Positions 48,915 to 56,919 of a DNA stretch of 64,000 nt are shown here, in pieces (positions within the stretch are counted from its first letter, which is position 1; every line of letters starts with the position of its first letter). The DNA comes from DASRQK01 sp040392005. GTDB taxonomy: Bacteria > Bacteroidota > Bacteroidia > Sphingobacteriales > Sphingobacteriaceae. The stretch is taken from NCBI GenBank assembly GCA_040392005.1, contig JBEBWT010000001.1:1-64000 (forward strand). Direction: 5' to 3'. Under the pieces are notes generated by a model. The model saw only the letters and a list, made by a program, of their open reading frames with translations, had not been told where the DNA came from and did no database searches. The position numbers and the translations under genes were made by a program.

Positions 48915-51284
48915 TTATTCGTCATGCAATGCATTCACCGGATTGGCAATGGCCGCCCGGATCGCCTGTGAACTGACCGTCAGCAAAGCGATGATCAGTG
49001 CGGTGGCTCCGGCTGCCAGAAAGACCCACCAGGGGATTTCGATCCGGTAGCTATAATTGCCCAGCCAGTTTTCCATCATCCAATAACTTAACGGGAATGC
49101 AATCAGGCAGGCTACACTGACCAGGATCACAAATTCGCGGCTGAGCATATTGGTCAGACCCAGCACGGAGGCTCCCAGTACTTTGCGGATGCCAATTTCT
49201 TTGGTCCGTCGCTCCGCCGTGTAGGCCGCCAGCCCAAACAATCCCAGACAGGAGATCAGAATGGCCATGACAGCAAAGATCCGGCTGAGGTTGCCCATCA
49301 GGGCCTCCGTGCGGAATAGCTGATCAAAGCGTTCGTCCACAAAACGGTATTCAAAAGGATATTCCGGATTGAATTTTTTGAATACGGCACCAATTTCTTC
49401 CATTTTGGCAGTGAGGTCCTGATTCCCGGCCAGGCGCATGGTCATTACATTACCCCGATCCAGCAACGCACCGAATACCACTGGTTCTCCACTGCTGTGG
49501 ATATTCGAAACCATAAAATCGTCCACCATTCCGATAATGATAAAATCATCTCCCCAGGAACGGGACATTGTCTTTCCTATGGGATCATCCGCTATTCCCA
49601 TCAGGGTAGCCAGCGATTTATTGATAATGACAGAGAGGGAATCGGCCTGGATATCCTCTCTGAACGGACGTCCCGCCAGCATTTTCAGGCCCAGCGTTTC
49701 AAAGTATTCGCCGTCGGTATCGTCTATGGTAATGAGGACTTCCAGATTGGGATCCTTGCCCTGCCAGGAGAAATCTCCGGTATTGGAGCCCAGTCCGAGG
49801 ATACTGTGTTTGGATATTCCGGCCTTTTCGATCAGCCCATGTGCATTCAATTCCTGTTTGATGGCCTGATAATGGGTGGAAATTTTGGGATAAACCGTGG
49901 TAGTGATCAGTCCGGAACGATCATAGCCCAGGTCTTTGTTCTTGGCATGCCGGATCTGCATATAGATCAGCATGGTGCAGACGACCAACGTGATGGAGGC
50001 CGCAAACTGGAGCACGACCAGTCCCCGGCGGATAAAATTGGCACCGCCCGTGCGCACCGCCAGACCTTTCAATACCCCGATCGGCTCGAATGAGGAGAGG
50101 TAGAAGGCCGGATAACTGCCGGCCACCATGCCGGTGGCCAGGATGATGCCCAGCAGGAAGAGCAGGTGTGCAGGCTCAAACAGTCCCAGTGTCAGTTCTT
50201 TGGATACGACCTGATTGAAATAGGGCAGGAGCAGGGCGGCCAGCACGATGGCCAGCAGACCTGCCAGAAAAGCCAGCAGGGTGGATTCGCTGATAAATTG
50301 GCCGATCAGACCTCCACGGCCTGCACCGACTACCTTTTTGACTCCGATCTCTTTGGCTCTTTTCTGCGAGCGTGCCGTGGCCAGGTTCATGAAATTGATA
50401 CAGGCGATGATCAGCACGATCCAGGCCACCACGGAGAAGAGCCGCACATATTTGATGCTGCCCTCTATCTCATTGCCGCCCTGGTCAAAGGCATTGTACA
50501 AATGCCAGCGTTCCATGGGATAGAGCCGCAGACGGGAACCATAGCCGTCATTCCCAGATTTTTTCGGAATAAAGTCATAAATCTTCTCATTGATCGATGC
50601 CAGATTGGTACCCGGCCTGAGCTGTACAAAATTTTGCAGGGCATTGCTACCCCATTGCTCCAGCCAGCCGTTCTGACTGTAATAGACCTGATAGGGACGG
50701 AGCCAGTCAAAGCTCAGGGAGACATTGGACGGCAGGTCCCTGAATACCCCGGATACAGTCAGTTGCGTTTCGGCATCTACCAGAATCGTTTCGCCCACAA
50801 CATTGGTCCGGTTAAAAAAGCGACGGGCCATAGACTCGCTGATCACGACCTGTTCGGGTTGGGAGAGGGCATTTTCTATCTGCCCTTCGGTAAAATCCAG
50901 TGAAAAGATCTCCATAAAATCCGGATCCACGAAGGTTCCGTTCTCGAAGATGGTTTTTTCACCCAGATTGAATAAGGTTTTTTGTGGCCAGCTACTGCGT
51001 GTGGCATATTCCACTTCGGGAAAATCTTCCTTCAACCCCGGAACGAGCGGCCCGGGATTGCTTGAAAACACATAGGTGCGGCCATCGTAAGCCTGTACGT
51101 TTTTAATCGCATAAATGTGCTCTCTGTTTTCAAAATGACCGTCATAACTGACCTCGTCTTCGATCCAGAGGAAGATCAGGGAGGCCACGGTGATCCCCAG
51201 AGCCAGTCCGAAAATATTCAGAAAGCTGTACCCTCTGGTTTTCCAAAGGTTCCTGAATGCGATTTTGATATAATTCTTGAGCAT
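48915..51284 (-). CDS. ABC permease 10, two-domain MacB/FtsX type (efflux operon member)
   Basis: At 789 residues the shortest of the ten, starting MLKNYIKIAFRNLWKTRGYSF. Half 1 contains ACINFMNLATARSQKRAKEI and GVKKVVGAGRGGL. Half 2 contains TKEIGIRKVLGASVLGLTNM. The end is NPVNALHDE, the most diverged version of the common C-terminus. It lies between the HlyD-type adaptor gene (22 bp upstream) and the ATPase gene, so it is the core permease of a MacAB-like tripartite pump using the divergently encoded TolC. Confidence 0.93.
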   Translation of the reverse strand: MLKNYIKIAFRNLWKTRGYSFLNIFGLALGITVASLIFLWIEDEVSYDGHFENREHIYAIKNVQAYDGRTYVFSSNPGPLVPGLKEDFPEVEYATRSSWPQKTLFNLGEKTIFENGTFVDPDFMEIFSLDFTEGQIENALSQPEQVVISESMARRFFNRTNVVGETILVDAETQLTVSGVFRDLPSNVSLSFDWLRPYQVYYSQNGWLEQWGSNALQNFVQLRPGTNLASINEKIYDFIPKKSGNDGYGSRLRLYPMERWHLYNAFDQGGNEIEGSIKYVRLFSVVAWIVLIIACINFMNLATARSQKRAKEIGVKKVVGAGRGGLIGQFISESTLLAFLAGLLAIVLAALLLPYFNQVVSKELTLGLFEPAHLLFLLGIILATGMVAGSYPAFYLSSFEPIGVLKGLAVRTGGANFIRRGLVVLQFAASITLVVCTMLIYMQIRHAKNKDLGYDRSGLITTTVYPKISTHYQAIKQELNAHGLIEKAGISKHSILGLGSNTGDFSWQGKDPNLEVLITIDDTDGEYFETLGLKMLAGRPFREDIQADSLSVIINKSLATLMGIADDPIGKTMSRSWGDDFIIIGMVDDFMVSNIHSSGEPVVFGALLDRGNVMTMRLAGNQDLTAKMEEIGAVFKKFNPEYPFEYRFVDERFDQLFRTEALMGNLSRIFAVMAILISCLGLFGLAAYTAERRTKEIGIRKVLGASVLGLTNMLSREFVILVSVACLIAFPLSYWMMENWLGNYSYRIEIPWWVFLAAGATALIIALLTVSSQAIRAAIANPVNALHDE

Positions 51285-51306
51285 TTTTTTTTAACTGTTG
51301 GATTGT

Positions 51307-52560
51307 TTAGCGTTTGATATTCAATTCCTGTACCTTGTCATAGGTTTCATAACTGGATACCACGACCTTATCTCCTGGTTTCAGCCCCTGCAATACCTCA
51401 TAATAGTCGGGATTCTGGCGGCCCAGTTGCACGTCGGCGCGATAGGCCGTATGACCGTCCTTATCCAGTTTGAATACCCAATTGCCGCCGGTTTGCTGGT
51501 AAAACCCGCCTTTGGCCAGCAACACAGCTTTGGTTTCATCGCTCAGGGCGAGCCGGATCTGCAGAGTCTGGCCTCTCCGGATTCCTTCGGGCACTTCATT
51601 TACAAACTCCATATCCACCTGAAAACGTCCGCTGTTTACCTGGGTGTAAACTTTTCTGATTTTCAATTTATATGTTTTTCCCGCCAGGGAAAATTCACCT
51701 TCCAGATCCGGATAGATTCTGGAAATATAATGCTCATCAATATCGGCCCGTACCTTGAAGCCTGTCAGTACGTCGATCTGGCCCAGCCGTTCGCCGGCGT
51801 TCTTGCTTTGTCCGATTTCCGCATCAAAGGAGGTCAGTTGCCCATCCACCGGCGCCCGCAGGATCAGATCATCCACCTTGCGGCGCATCAGACCCAGTGC
51901 ACTCTGGGTCCGTTCGTACATCTGCTTGTCCTGATCCAGTTTCTGGACGGTGGAGATGGAGTCCTGGCGCAGAATCTGCCGGGTCAGCTCCATCCGCTCC
52001 TTCTGGAAGTTATAGTCGTTCAGGGCCTTTTGATATTCCTGTGATCCGATCGCTTTTTTCTCATACAGGGTCTTATTGAGGTTGAATACCCGTTCGGCTT
52101 CTTGCAATCCATTTTCCACATTGGCCATCTGGTTGCGATTGTTGATGGACATCTGCTGGGCATTGGTCTGGGCGATCTGTGCCTGGGTGAGCAGGTTCAG
52201 CACGGAGGTTTCCTGATTGACCAAACTCAATTCCAGGTCCGTATTTGACAGACGCATGATCGGATCCCCTTTGCGGAGTTGCGCACCGTCTTCCACATAT
52301 TTCTCTTCCACGCGTCCACCTACCGAAGCATCGAGGTAAATACTGCTGATCGGCAACACCGATCCGTTTACCGGAATAAATTCCCGGAAGGAATCTTCCC
52401 GGACTTCAAAAATACTGATCCGCTCAGCCTCTACATTGAGCCTGGCATTCCCCCTGGTAAAATAATAACTGGCAAATATCAATGCACCCAGCCCCACAAT
52501 GCCGCTCAGGGTCATGATCCGTTTGCTATTCCACTTCTTCTGTTTGATCGGTCTGTCCAT
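51307..52560 (-). CDS. HlyD/MacA-type periplasmic adaptor protein
   Basis: The 417-residue membrane fusion protein has an N-terminal anchor helix (about 15-35), a first biotinyl-lipoyl-like half (GSVLPISSIYLDASVGGRVE, VEDGAQLRKGDPIMRL), a long helical hairpin (about 115-235) and the second lipoyl half LILRAPVDGQLTSFDAEIGQ. Beta-barrel and membrane-proximal domains with LKPGDKVVVSSYE follow. It would link the inner-membrane permease 10/ATPase to TolC. It is the first gene of its operon, divergent from tolC, with a shared regulatory region. Confidence 0.93.
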   Translation of the reverse strand: MDRPIKQKKWNSKRIMTLSGIVGLGALIFASYYFTRGNARLNVEAERISIFEVREDSFREFIPVNGSVLPISSIYLDASVGGRVEEKYVEDGAQLRKGDPIMRLSNTDLELSLVNQETSVLNLLTQAQIAQTNAQQMSINNRNQMANVENGLQEAERVFNLNKTLYEKKAIGSQEYQKALNDYNFQKERMELTRQILRQDSISTVQKLDQDKQMYERTQSALGLMRRKVDDLILRAPVDGQLTSFDAEIGQSKNAGERLGQIDVLTGFKVRADIDEHYISRIYPDLEGEFSLAGKTYKLKIRKVYTQVNSGRFQVDMEFVNEVPEGIRRGQTLQIRLALSDETKAVLLAKGGFYQQTGGNWVFKLDKDGHTAYRADVQLGRQNPDYYEVLQGLKPGDKVVVSSYETYDKVQELNIKR

Positions 52561-52614
52561 AAATGTTTAAAATAATCTTGCAATACAATAATAAGCGTCT
52601 TGCTGTATGTTATA

Positions 52615-52630
52615 TGATAAGTTTGTGCCA
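52615..52630 (-). promoter_or_regulatory. Candidate sigma-54 promoter of the hlyD operon
   Basis: The minus strand reads TTTTTGGCAC (perfect -24) followed by AAACT and a weak -12 (TATCA). Support comes from its distance of 74 bp from the centre of dyads G, as at the other promoters. Confidence 0.45.
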
Positions 52631-52684
52631 AAAATGTAAATAGTTGTTTTTTAGTTGTTTACTGCAATGTTGTGCTACCTGTAC

Positions 52685-52721
52685 TGTTCGTTTTCGGACA
52701 CTCGCTGTGCGCTGGCGGACA
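52685..52721. promoter_or_regulatory. Tandem activator dyads G (UAS) shared by hlyD and tolC operons
   Basis: Sites at 52685 (TGTTCGTTTTCGGACA) and 52706 (TGTGCGCTGGCGGACA), 21 bp apart. The array centre is 74 bp from the hlyD GG and 73 bp from the tolC GG, so one array can serve both divergent promoters. Confidence 0.7.
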
Positions 52722-52774
52722 GTCTGTTTTCGGCCCATATTTCTATATAGCTCTTTATTAGTCGGTTGTACTTT

Positions 52775-52790
52775 TGGCACATGCTATGGA
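52775..52790 (+). promoter_or_regulatory. Candidate sigma-54 promoter of the tolC-regulator-kinase operon
   Basis: TTTTGGCAC (perfect -24 element) is followed by ATGCTATGGA, placing TGG at the -12 position (TGC expected). The predicted start is near 52801, 24 nt before tolC. Confidence 0.55.
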
Positions 52791-52824
52791 TATAACAGAC
52801 AACGATTAAAAAATAAATATACAT

Positions 52825-54147
52825 ATGATACGGAATATAATGGTGTTTGCCATTGCTTTGATGATTTACCTGCCACTGATGGGGCAGCAAGTGCCGGTTC
52901 GGACATTGGAGGAAGTGATGGGGATTGCGCTGAGCAATAACAGCGGTTTACAGAAAGGGGAAATTGCACTGCGACGCCAGCAAATTGACTACAATCAATC
53001 CCGTCTGAATGTCCTGCCTTCGGTCTCGGCCAATGTGGGGCACGGGATCAATCAGGGCCGTTCGGTGGATCCAACGACCAATCAGTTTACAGAGCGTACG
53101 TTCAGTTCGGGTAATCAGGGGCTGAGTGCGGACATGACGCTGTTCAATGGTTTCCGCATGCTGCATGATGTCCGGATGAAGGGCCAGGCACGGGCGGCGG
53201 GCCGGCTGGAGTATGAAGGGCAGGTGAATGAATTTAAACTGGATGTGATCGAGGCGTATATCCAGGTGCTGACGGCGACAGATGTGCTGGCGCAATCTGA
53301 GAATCAGTTGGAAGTGACACGGGAGCAGCTCAGGCGTGCGGAAGTGATGCAGGAGGAAGGGGCTTTTGCACCGGGAGACTATTACGATATCCGGGGCCAG
53401 ATGAAAAATGATGAAAACACGGTGGAGAGCAATAAGCAGAGCCTGTATGCGGCCCGGCTCCGGCTGGCAAAGATGATGCAGGTGGATGAGCAGGAGCTGG
53501 GATCACTGGCTCCGCTGGAGGTCCGGCTGGCGAATCCGGTGACCGATCCCGGATCCCGCACCGTAGCCTTGTTTGAACGTGCGCAAAGGGAATTGCCGAA
53601 GCTGCAGGCACTGGATTACCGGATCGGAGAGGCCCGGCAGCAGATCGGTATGGCCCGGTCGGGATTTTTCCCATCGCTGGGGGTGGGCGCCGGGCTGAAC
53701 AGCCGCTATTCGAATCAATATGAGACCAGCTATATGACCCAATTCAATCAGAATCTGGGTAAATATGTGTCACTCAGCCTGCGGATCCCGATTTTTAACC
53801 GAATGCAGACGCTGAATCAGGTCAAGCAGGCCCGACTGGGCTATGAAGATGCACAGCTGGAGAAGGAGATACAGTTACAGGCCCTAAAGGAAGCGACTTC
53901 CAAAGCCGTCTTTGATCTGCGCACCAGTGCCATCGCCGTGCGCAATCTGGAGGAGCAGGTGATGCACTACGCGGAGTCCTTCCGGATCGCACAGGTGCAA
54001 TTTGAGGCCGGTGCCAGTAATTCGTTTCTGTTCCTGTCAGCCAAAAACAAGGTGGATGCTGCCCGGCAGCAGCTGGTAATCAGACAATATCAATATCTGT
54101 TGCAGCAATACATCAATGATTATTATGAGGGAGAATTGAGGTTTTGA
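52825..54147 (+). CDS. tolC: TolC-family outer-membrane efflux protein
   Basis: The 440-residue outer-membrane factor starts with a signal peptide (MIRNIMVFAIALMIYLPLMG). Two TolC repeats follow: LEEVMGIALSNNSGLQKGEI, SVSANVGHGINQGRS, a long helix with VNEFKLDVIEAYIQVLTATD, then the second repeat with GMARSGFFPSLGVGAGLNSR and SLRIPIFNRMQTLNQVKQAR. It forms the trans-envelope channel for the HlyD/permease pump encoded divergently. It heads an operon with the response regulator (55 bp) and kinase. Confidence 0.93.
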   Translation: MIRNIMVFAIALMIYLPLMGQQVPVRTLEEVMGIALSNNSGLQKGEIALRRQQIDYNQSRLNVLPSVSANVGHGINQGRSVDPTTNQFTERTFSSGNQGLSADMTLFNGFRMLHDVRMKGQARAAGRLEYEGQVNEFKLDVIEAYIQVLTATDVLAQSENQLEVTREQLRRAEVMQEEGAFAPGDYYDIRGQMKNDENTVESNKQSLYAARLRLAKMMQVDEQELGSLAPLEVRLANPVTDPGSRTVALFERAQRELPKLQALDYRIGEARQQIGMARSGFFPSLGVGAGLNSRYSNQYETSYMTQFNQNLGKYVSLSLRIPIFNRMQTLNQVKQARLGYEDAQLEKEIQLQALKEATSKAVFDLRTSAIAVRNLEEQVMHYAESFRIAQVQFEAGASNSFLFLSAKNKVDAARQQLVIRQYQYLLQQYINDYYEGELRF

Positions 54148-54180
54148 TCAATTGAGTCTGGGGGTTTGATCAATTGAGTC
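54143..54180. repeat. 16-bp direct repeat between tolC and the regulator gene
   Basis: TTTGATCAATTGAGTC occurs at 54143-54158 and 54165-54180, a 22-bp period; the first copy contains the tolC stop codon. Each holds the palindrome TTGATCAA. It could be an operator for the regulator gene or a local duplication. Confidence 0.7.
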
Positions 54181-54202
54181 ACCTGATTCATTATATTTGT
54201 AC

Positions 54203-55573
54203 ATGGATTTACGCAAAGCTTCGATTCTGGTAGTGGATGATGACCGGGATTTACTCACGGCTGCCAGACTATTGCTCAAACCGAGGGTGCGGCAGGTATG
54301 GGTCGAGCACAATCCGGAGAATCTGCCGGCCCTGCTTTCCAGGGAGCAGATTGATTTGGTCCTGCTGGATATGAATTATAAAAGCACCATCAATACGGGC
54401 AACGAAGGACTTTATTGGCTGAATCAGATCAAGTCCAGATTTCCACAGATCAAGGTGGTGATGATCACGGCTTATGCGGCTGTGGATCTGGCAGTACAAT
54501 CGCTGAAGCAGGGAGCCGAGGATTTTATCGTGAAGCCCTGGCAGAATGAACCGCTGCTGGAGACATTGCAGGCAGTCCTGGCGACCAAAAAAGGCCGGGA
54601 AGATTCCTCCCGCCCACAGGCGCAGGCGCAGAATTCCGGCATTATCGGTGATTCAGCCATGATGGAAGATTTGCAGTATAAGATCCGCAAAATCGCCCCG
54701 ACAGATGCCAATATTCTGATCCTGGGGGAGAACGGGACGGGCAAGGACCTGATTGCGGGAGCCATACACCGTTTGTCCAACCGCAGGAACAAGGAATATA
54801 TCAAAGTCGATGTTGGTGCCCTGACAGAAACGCTGTTTGAAAGTGAGTTGTTCGGGTATAAAAAGGGGGCGTTTACCGATGCACGGGAAGACAGGAAGGG
54901 CCGGTTTGAAGCCGCCGATGGTGGAACCCTGTTTCTGGATGAGATTGGAAATATTACCTTGCAGCAGCAGGCCAAGCTGCTGAGTGTGCTGCAAAACCGG
55001 GAAGTAATCCCCCTGGGGGCACACCGCCCCATCCCGGTGGATATCCGCCTGCTGAGTGCGACCAATGTGCCATTAAAGGAATTGTCCGATGAAAACCGGT
55101 TCCGCAAGGATTTGGTTTACAGGATCAATACAGTGGAAATACAGGTCCCGCCATTGCGGCAGCGAGGGGATGATGTACTGCTGTTGGCCGATCATTTCCT
55201 GGCCCATTATAATCTGAAATACCATAAAAACATTGCCGGGCTGGAAGCGGATGCAATAACCAAATTGAAAAGCTATCATTTTCCGGGGAATGTGCGGGAA
55301 TTGCAGTATGCGATGGAAAGGGCAGTCATTATGGCTGAATCTCAGTCACTTTCTGCCAGTGATCTGCTTTTTTCGCCTATTGAGAAGGAATCTGCCGCTT
55401 TTGCAGTGGGGGGAGATCAGGGTGCCGGAGAGCCCAGGAGTCTGGAGGAAGTGGAGAGGCGAGCGATCGAGCGCGCCGTACAACGGCATAATGGCAATAT
55501 CAGTAAGGCGGCACAGGAGCTGGGCCTGACCCGTGCGGCATTATACAGACGCCTGGAAAAATACAATATCTGA
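54203..55573 (+). CDS. Sigma-54-dependent response regulator (NtrC family)
   Basis: About 456 residues from the ATG at 54203 (a TTG at 54197 is in frame). The receiver has acidic residues Asp12-14, phosphoacceptor Asp56 (LVLLDMNY) and Lys111 (IVKPW). The AAA+ domain has Walker A GENGTGKD (175-182), the sigma-54 contact loop as GAFTDA (222-227; GAFTGA is the textbook form), and Walker B GGTLFLDEIGN (240-250). A Fis-type HTH ends the protein (NISKAAQELGLTRAALYRRL). It is the obvious candidate to bind the tandem dyads and activate the promoters in this window, including its own operon. Confidence 0.94.
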   Translation: MDLRKASILVVDDDRDLLTAARLLLKPRVRQVWVEHNPENLPALLSREQIDLVLLDMNYKSTINTGNEGLYWLNQIKSRFPQIKVVMITAYAAVDLAVQSLKQGAEDFIVKPWQNEPLLETLQAVLATKKGREDSSRPQAQAQNSGIIGDSAMMEDLQYKIRKIAPTDANILILGENGTGKDLIAGAIHRLSNRRNKEYIKVDVGALTETLFESELFGYKKGAFTDAREDRKGRFEAADGGTLFLDEIGNITLQQQAKLLSVLQNREVIPLGAHRPIPVDIRLLSATNVPLKELSDENRFRKDLVYRINTVEIQVPPLRQRGDDVLLLADHFLAHYNLKYHKNIAGLEADAITKLKSYHFPGNVRELQYAMERAVIMAESQSLSASDLLFSPIEKESAAFAVGGDQGAGEPRSLEEVERRAIERAVQRHNGNISKAAQELGLTRAALYRRLEKYNI

Positions 55574-55585
55574 GTCTTGAACAAA

Positions 55586-56905
55586 ATGAGACGATACCGA
55601 TATTTCTATTTCATTAAAATCATCCTCCTTCTGGCGATGGCCACCGGTGCAGGCTGGTTGTTTTTCAGGGCCGAGTATCAGTATGCGGGGCTTGCTTTCT
55701 TGTTTATGCTCCTGCTCGGCTATCGATGGCTGCGTCAGGAAAGGCGATTGCTCACGCATATTGAGGAATTTGCTGAAGCAGTGCATTACCGGGATTTCAC
55801 CCGCAGATATCCGGTCAGAAAGATGCAGTCAGCCGAGAATTCGCTTTTCCAGGCCTTCAATGAGATCAATCAGGTTTTTTACGGGATCAACAGCGAGAAG
55901 GAAATGCAGCATCAGTACCTCAGTAAGGTGATCAATATGCTGGATATGGCGCTGATCTTTTACCAGACCGACACGGGCAAAGTGATCTGGATCAATGAGG
56001 CTTTCAAGCAATTGTTCGGTACCCCGCATATCGTGCAGCTCCGGGGCTTGAAGAAAAGACTCCCGGATCTGTATGAGCGTACGATCGGATTGCAATCGGG
56101 GGTGCAAAAAATGGAACTGGTGTCCTCCACCAAGGGGAATATCAAGCTACTGATGCAGGCATCGACCTTTGAAACCAAGGAGGGGAAATTCCGGATTGTA
56201 TCTTATCAGAATGTCAATGAGGCGATTGACCAGACAGAAACCCGTGCCTGGCACAAATTGTTGCGGGTGCTGACCCATGAGATCATGAATTCCATTGCAC
56301 CCATTACCTCGCTGGCCGAAACCCTGCATGCCAAATTGGAAAAACTCGAGGTAGGTGAGGAGCTGGGGGACGTGAAGGTGGGCATTGCGACCATACAGAA
56401 CCGGAGCAAGGGACTGATCCAATTTGCCAAAAGCTACCGGCTGATCAATCAGGTGGATCAGCCCAATTTCCAGGATGTCAGTATTTTGCAATTGTTCGAC
56501 ACTATCCACCAATTGCTGGAGCCGACCCTGGCACAGAAAAATATCGGACTGGATACCATTATCAAAAATACCCGGCTGGTGCTTTCCATTGATCCGACCC
56601 TGATCGAGCAGGTGCTGATCAATATCATTCTGAATGCGATGGATGCGGTAAAAGAGGTGGAGAATCCTTATCTGAGCATGCAGGCTTTGGAACTCGATGG
56701 CCGGGTCCAGATCCGCATCCGGGATAATGGCAGCGGTATTCCGGCGGATCTTGCCGATCAGATTTTTACCCCGTTTTTCACTACCAAAAAATCAGGAAGT
56801 GGTATTGGGTTGACCCTGAGCAAGCAGATTATGCTGCTGCACGGCGGGAATATTTTGATTGAAAGCCGGGAAGGGGAGGGAACGACGGTGATTCTGCAAT
56901 TTTAA
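55586..56905 (+). CDS. NtrB/NtrY-like sensor histidine kinase
   Basis: About 439 residues from MRRYRYFYFIKII (a TTG at 55577 is also possible). Two membrane helices (about 9-27 and 32-49) are joined by only a few residues, so no periplasmic sensor exists. A PAS-like domain (LDMALIFYQTDTGKVIWINE) precedes the H-box LTHEIMNSIAPI (His about 231). The ATPase domain has NIILNAMDAVKE, IRDNGSGIPADL, FFTTKKSGSGIGL. It is encoded 12 bp after the regulator, so the two form a two-component pair. Signal input is probably intramembrane, cytosolic or via a partner protein. Confidence 0.93.
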   Translation: MRRYRYFYFIKIILLLAMATGAGWLFFRAEYQYAGLAFLFMLLLGYRWLRQERRLLTHIEEFAEAVHYRDFTRRYPVRKMQSAENSLFQAFNEINQVFYGINSEKEMQHQYLSKVINMLDMALIFYQTDTGKVIWINEAFKQLFGTPHIVQLRGLKKRLPDLYERTIGLQSGVQKMELVSSTKGNIKLLMQASTFETKEGKFRIVSYQNVNEAIDQTETRAWHKLLRVLTHEIMNSIAPITSLAETLHAKLEKLEVGEELGDVKVGIATIQNRSKGLIQFAKSYRLINQVDQPNFQDVSILQLFDTIHQLLEPTLAQKNIGLDTIIKNTRLVLSIDPTLIEQVLINIILNAMDAVKEVENPYLSMQALELDGRVQIRIRDNGSGIPADLADQIFTPFFTTKKSGSGIGLTLSKQIMLLHGGNILIESREGEGTTVILQF

Positions 56906-56919
56906 GACCGGAACCCGGA

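Noticed and set aside
16474..51284. BceB-type antimicrobial peptide permeases
   Set aside because: The permeases have two periplasmic domains and eight predicted helices, with the FtsX unit duplicated. BceB proteins have ten helices and one large loop.
54472..55107. 211-residue minus-strand ORF within the response regulator
   Set aside because: Antisense to the AAA+ domain; Ser/Arg-rich sequence with no start region or domain.
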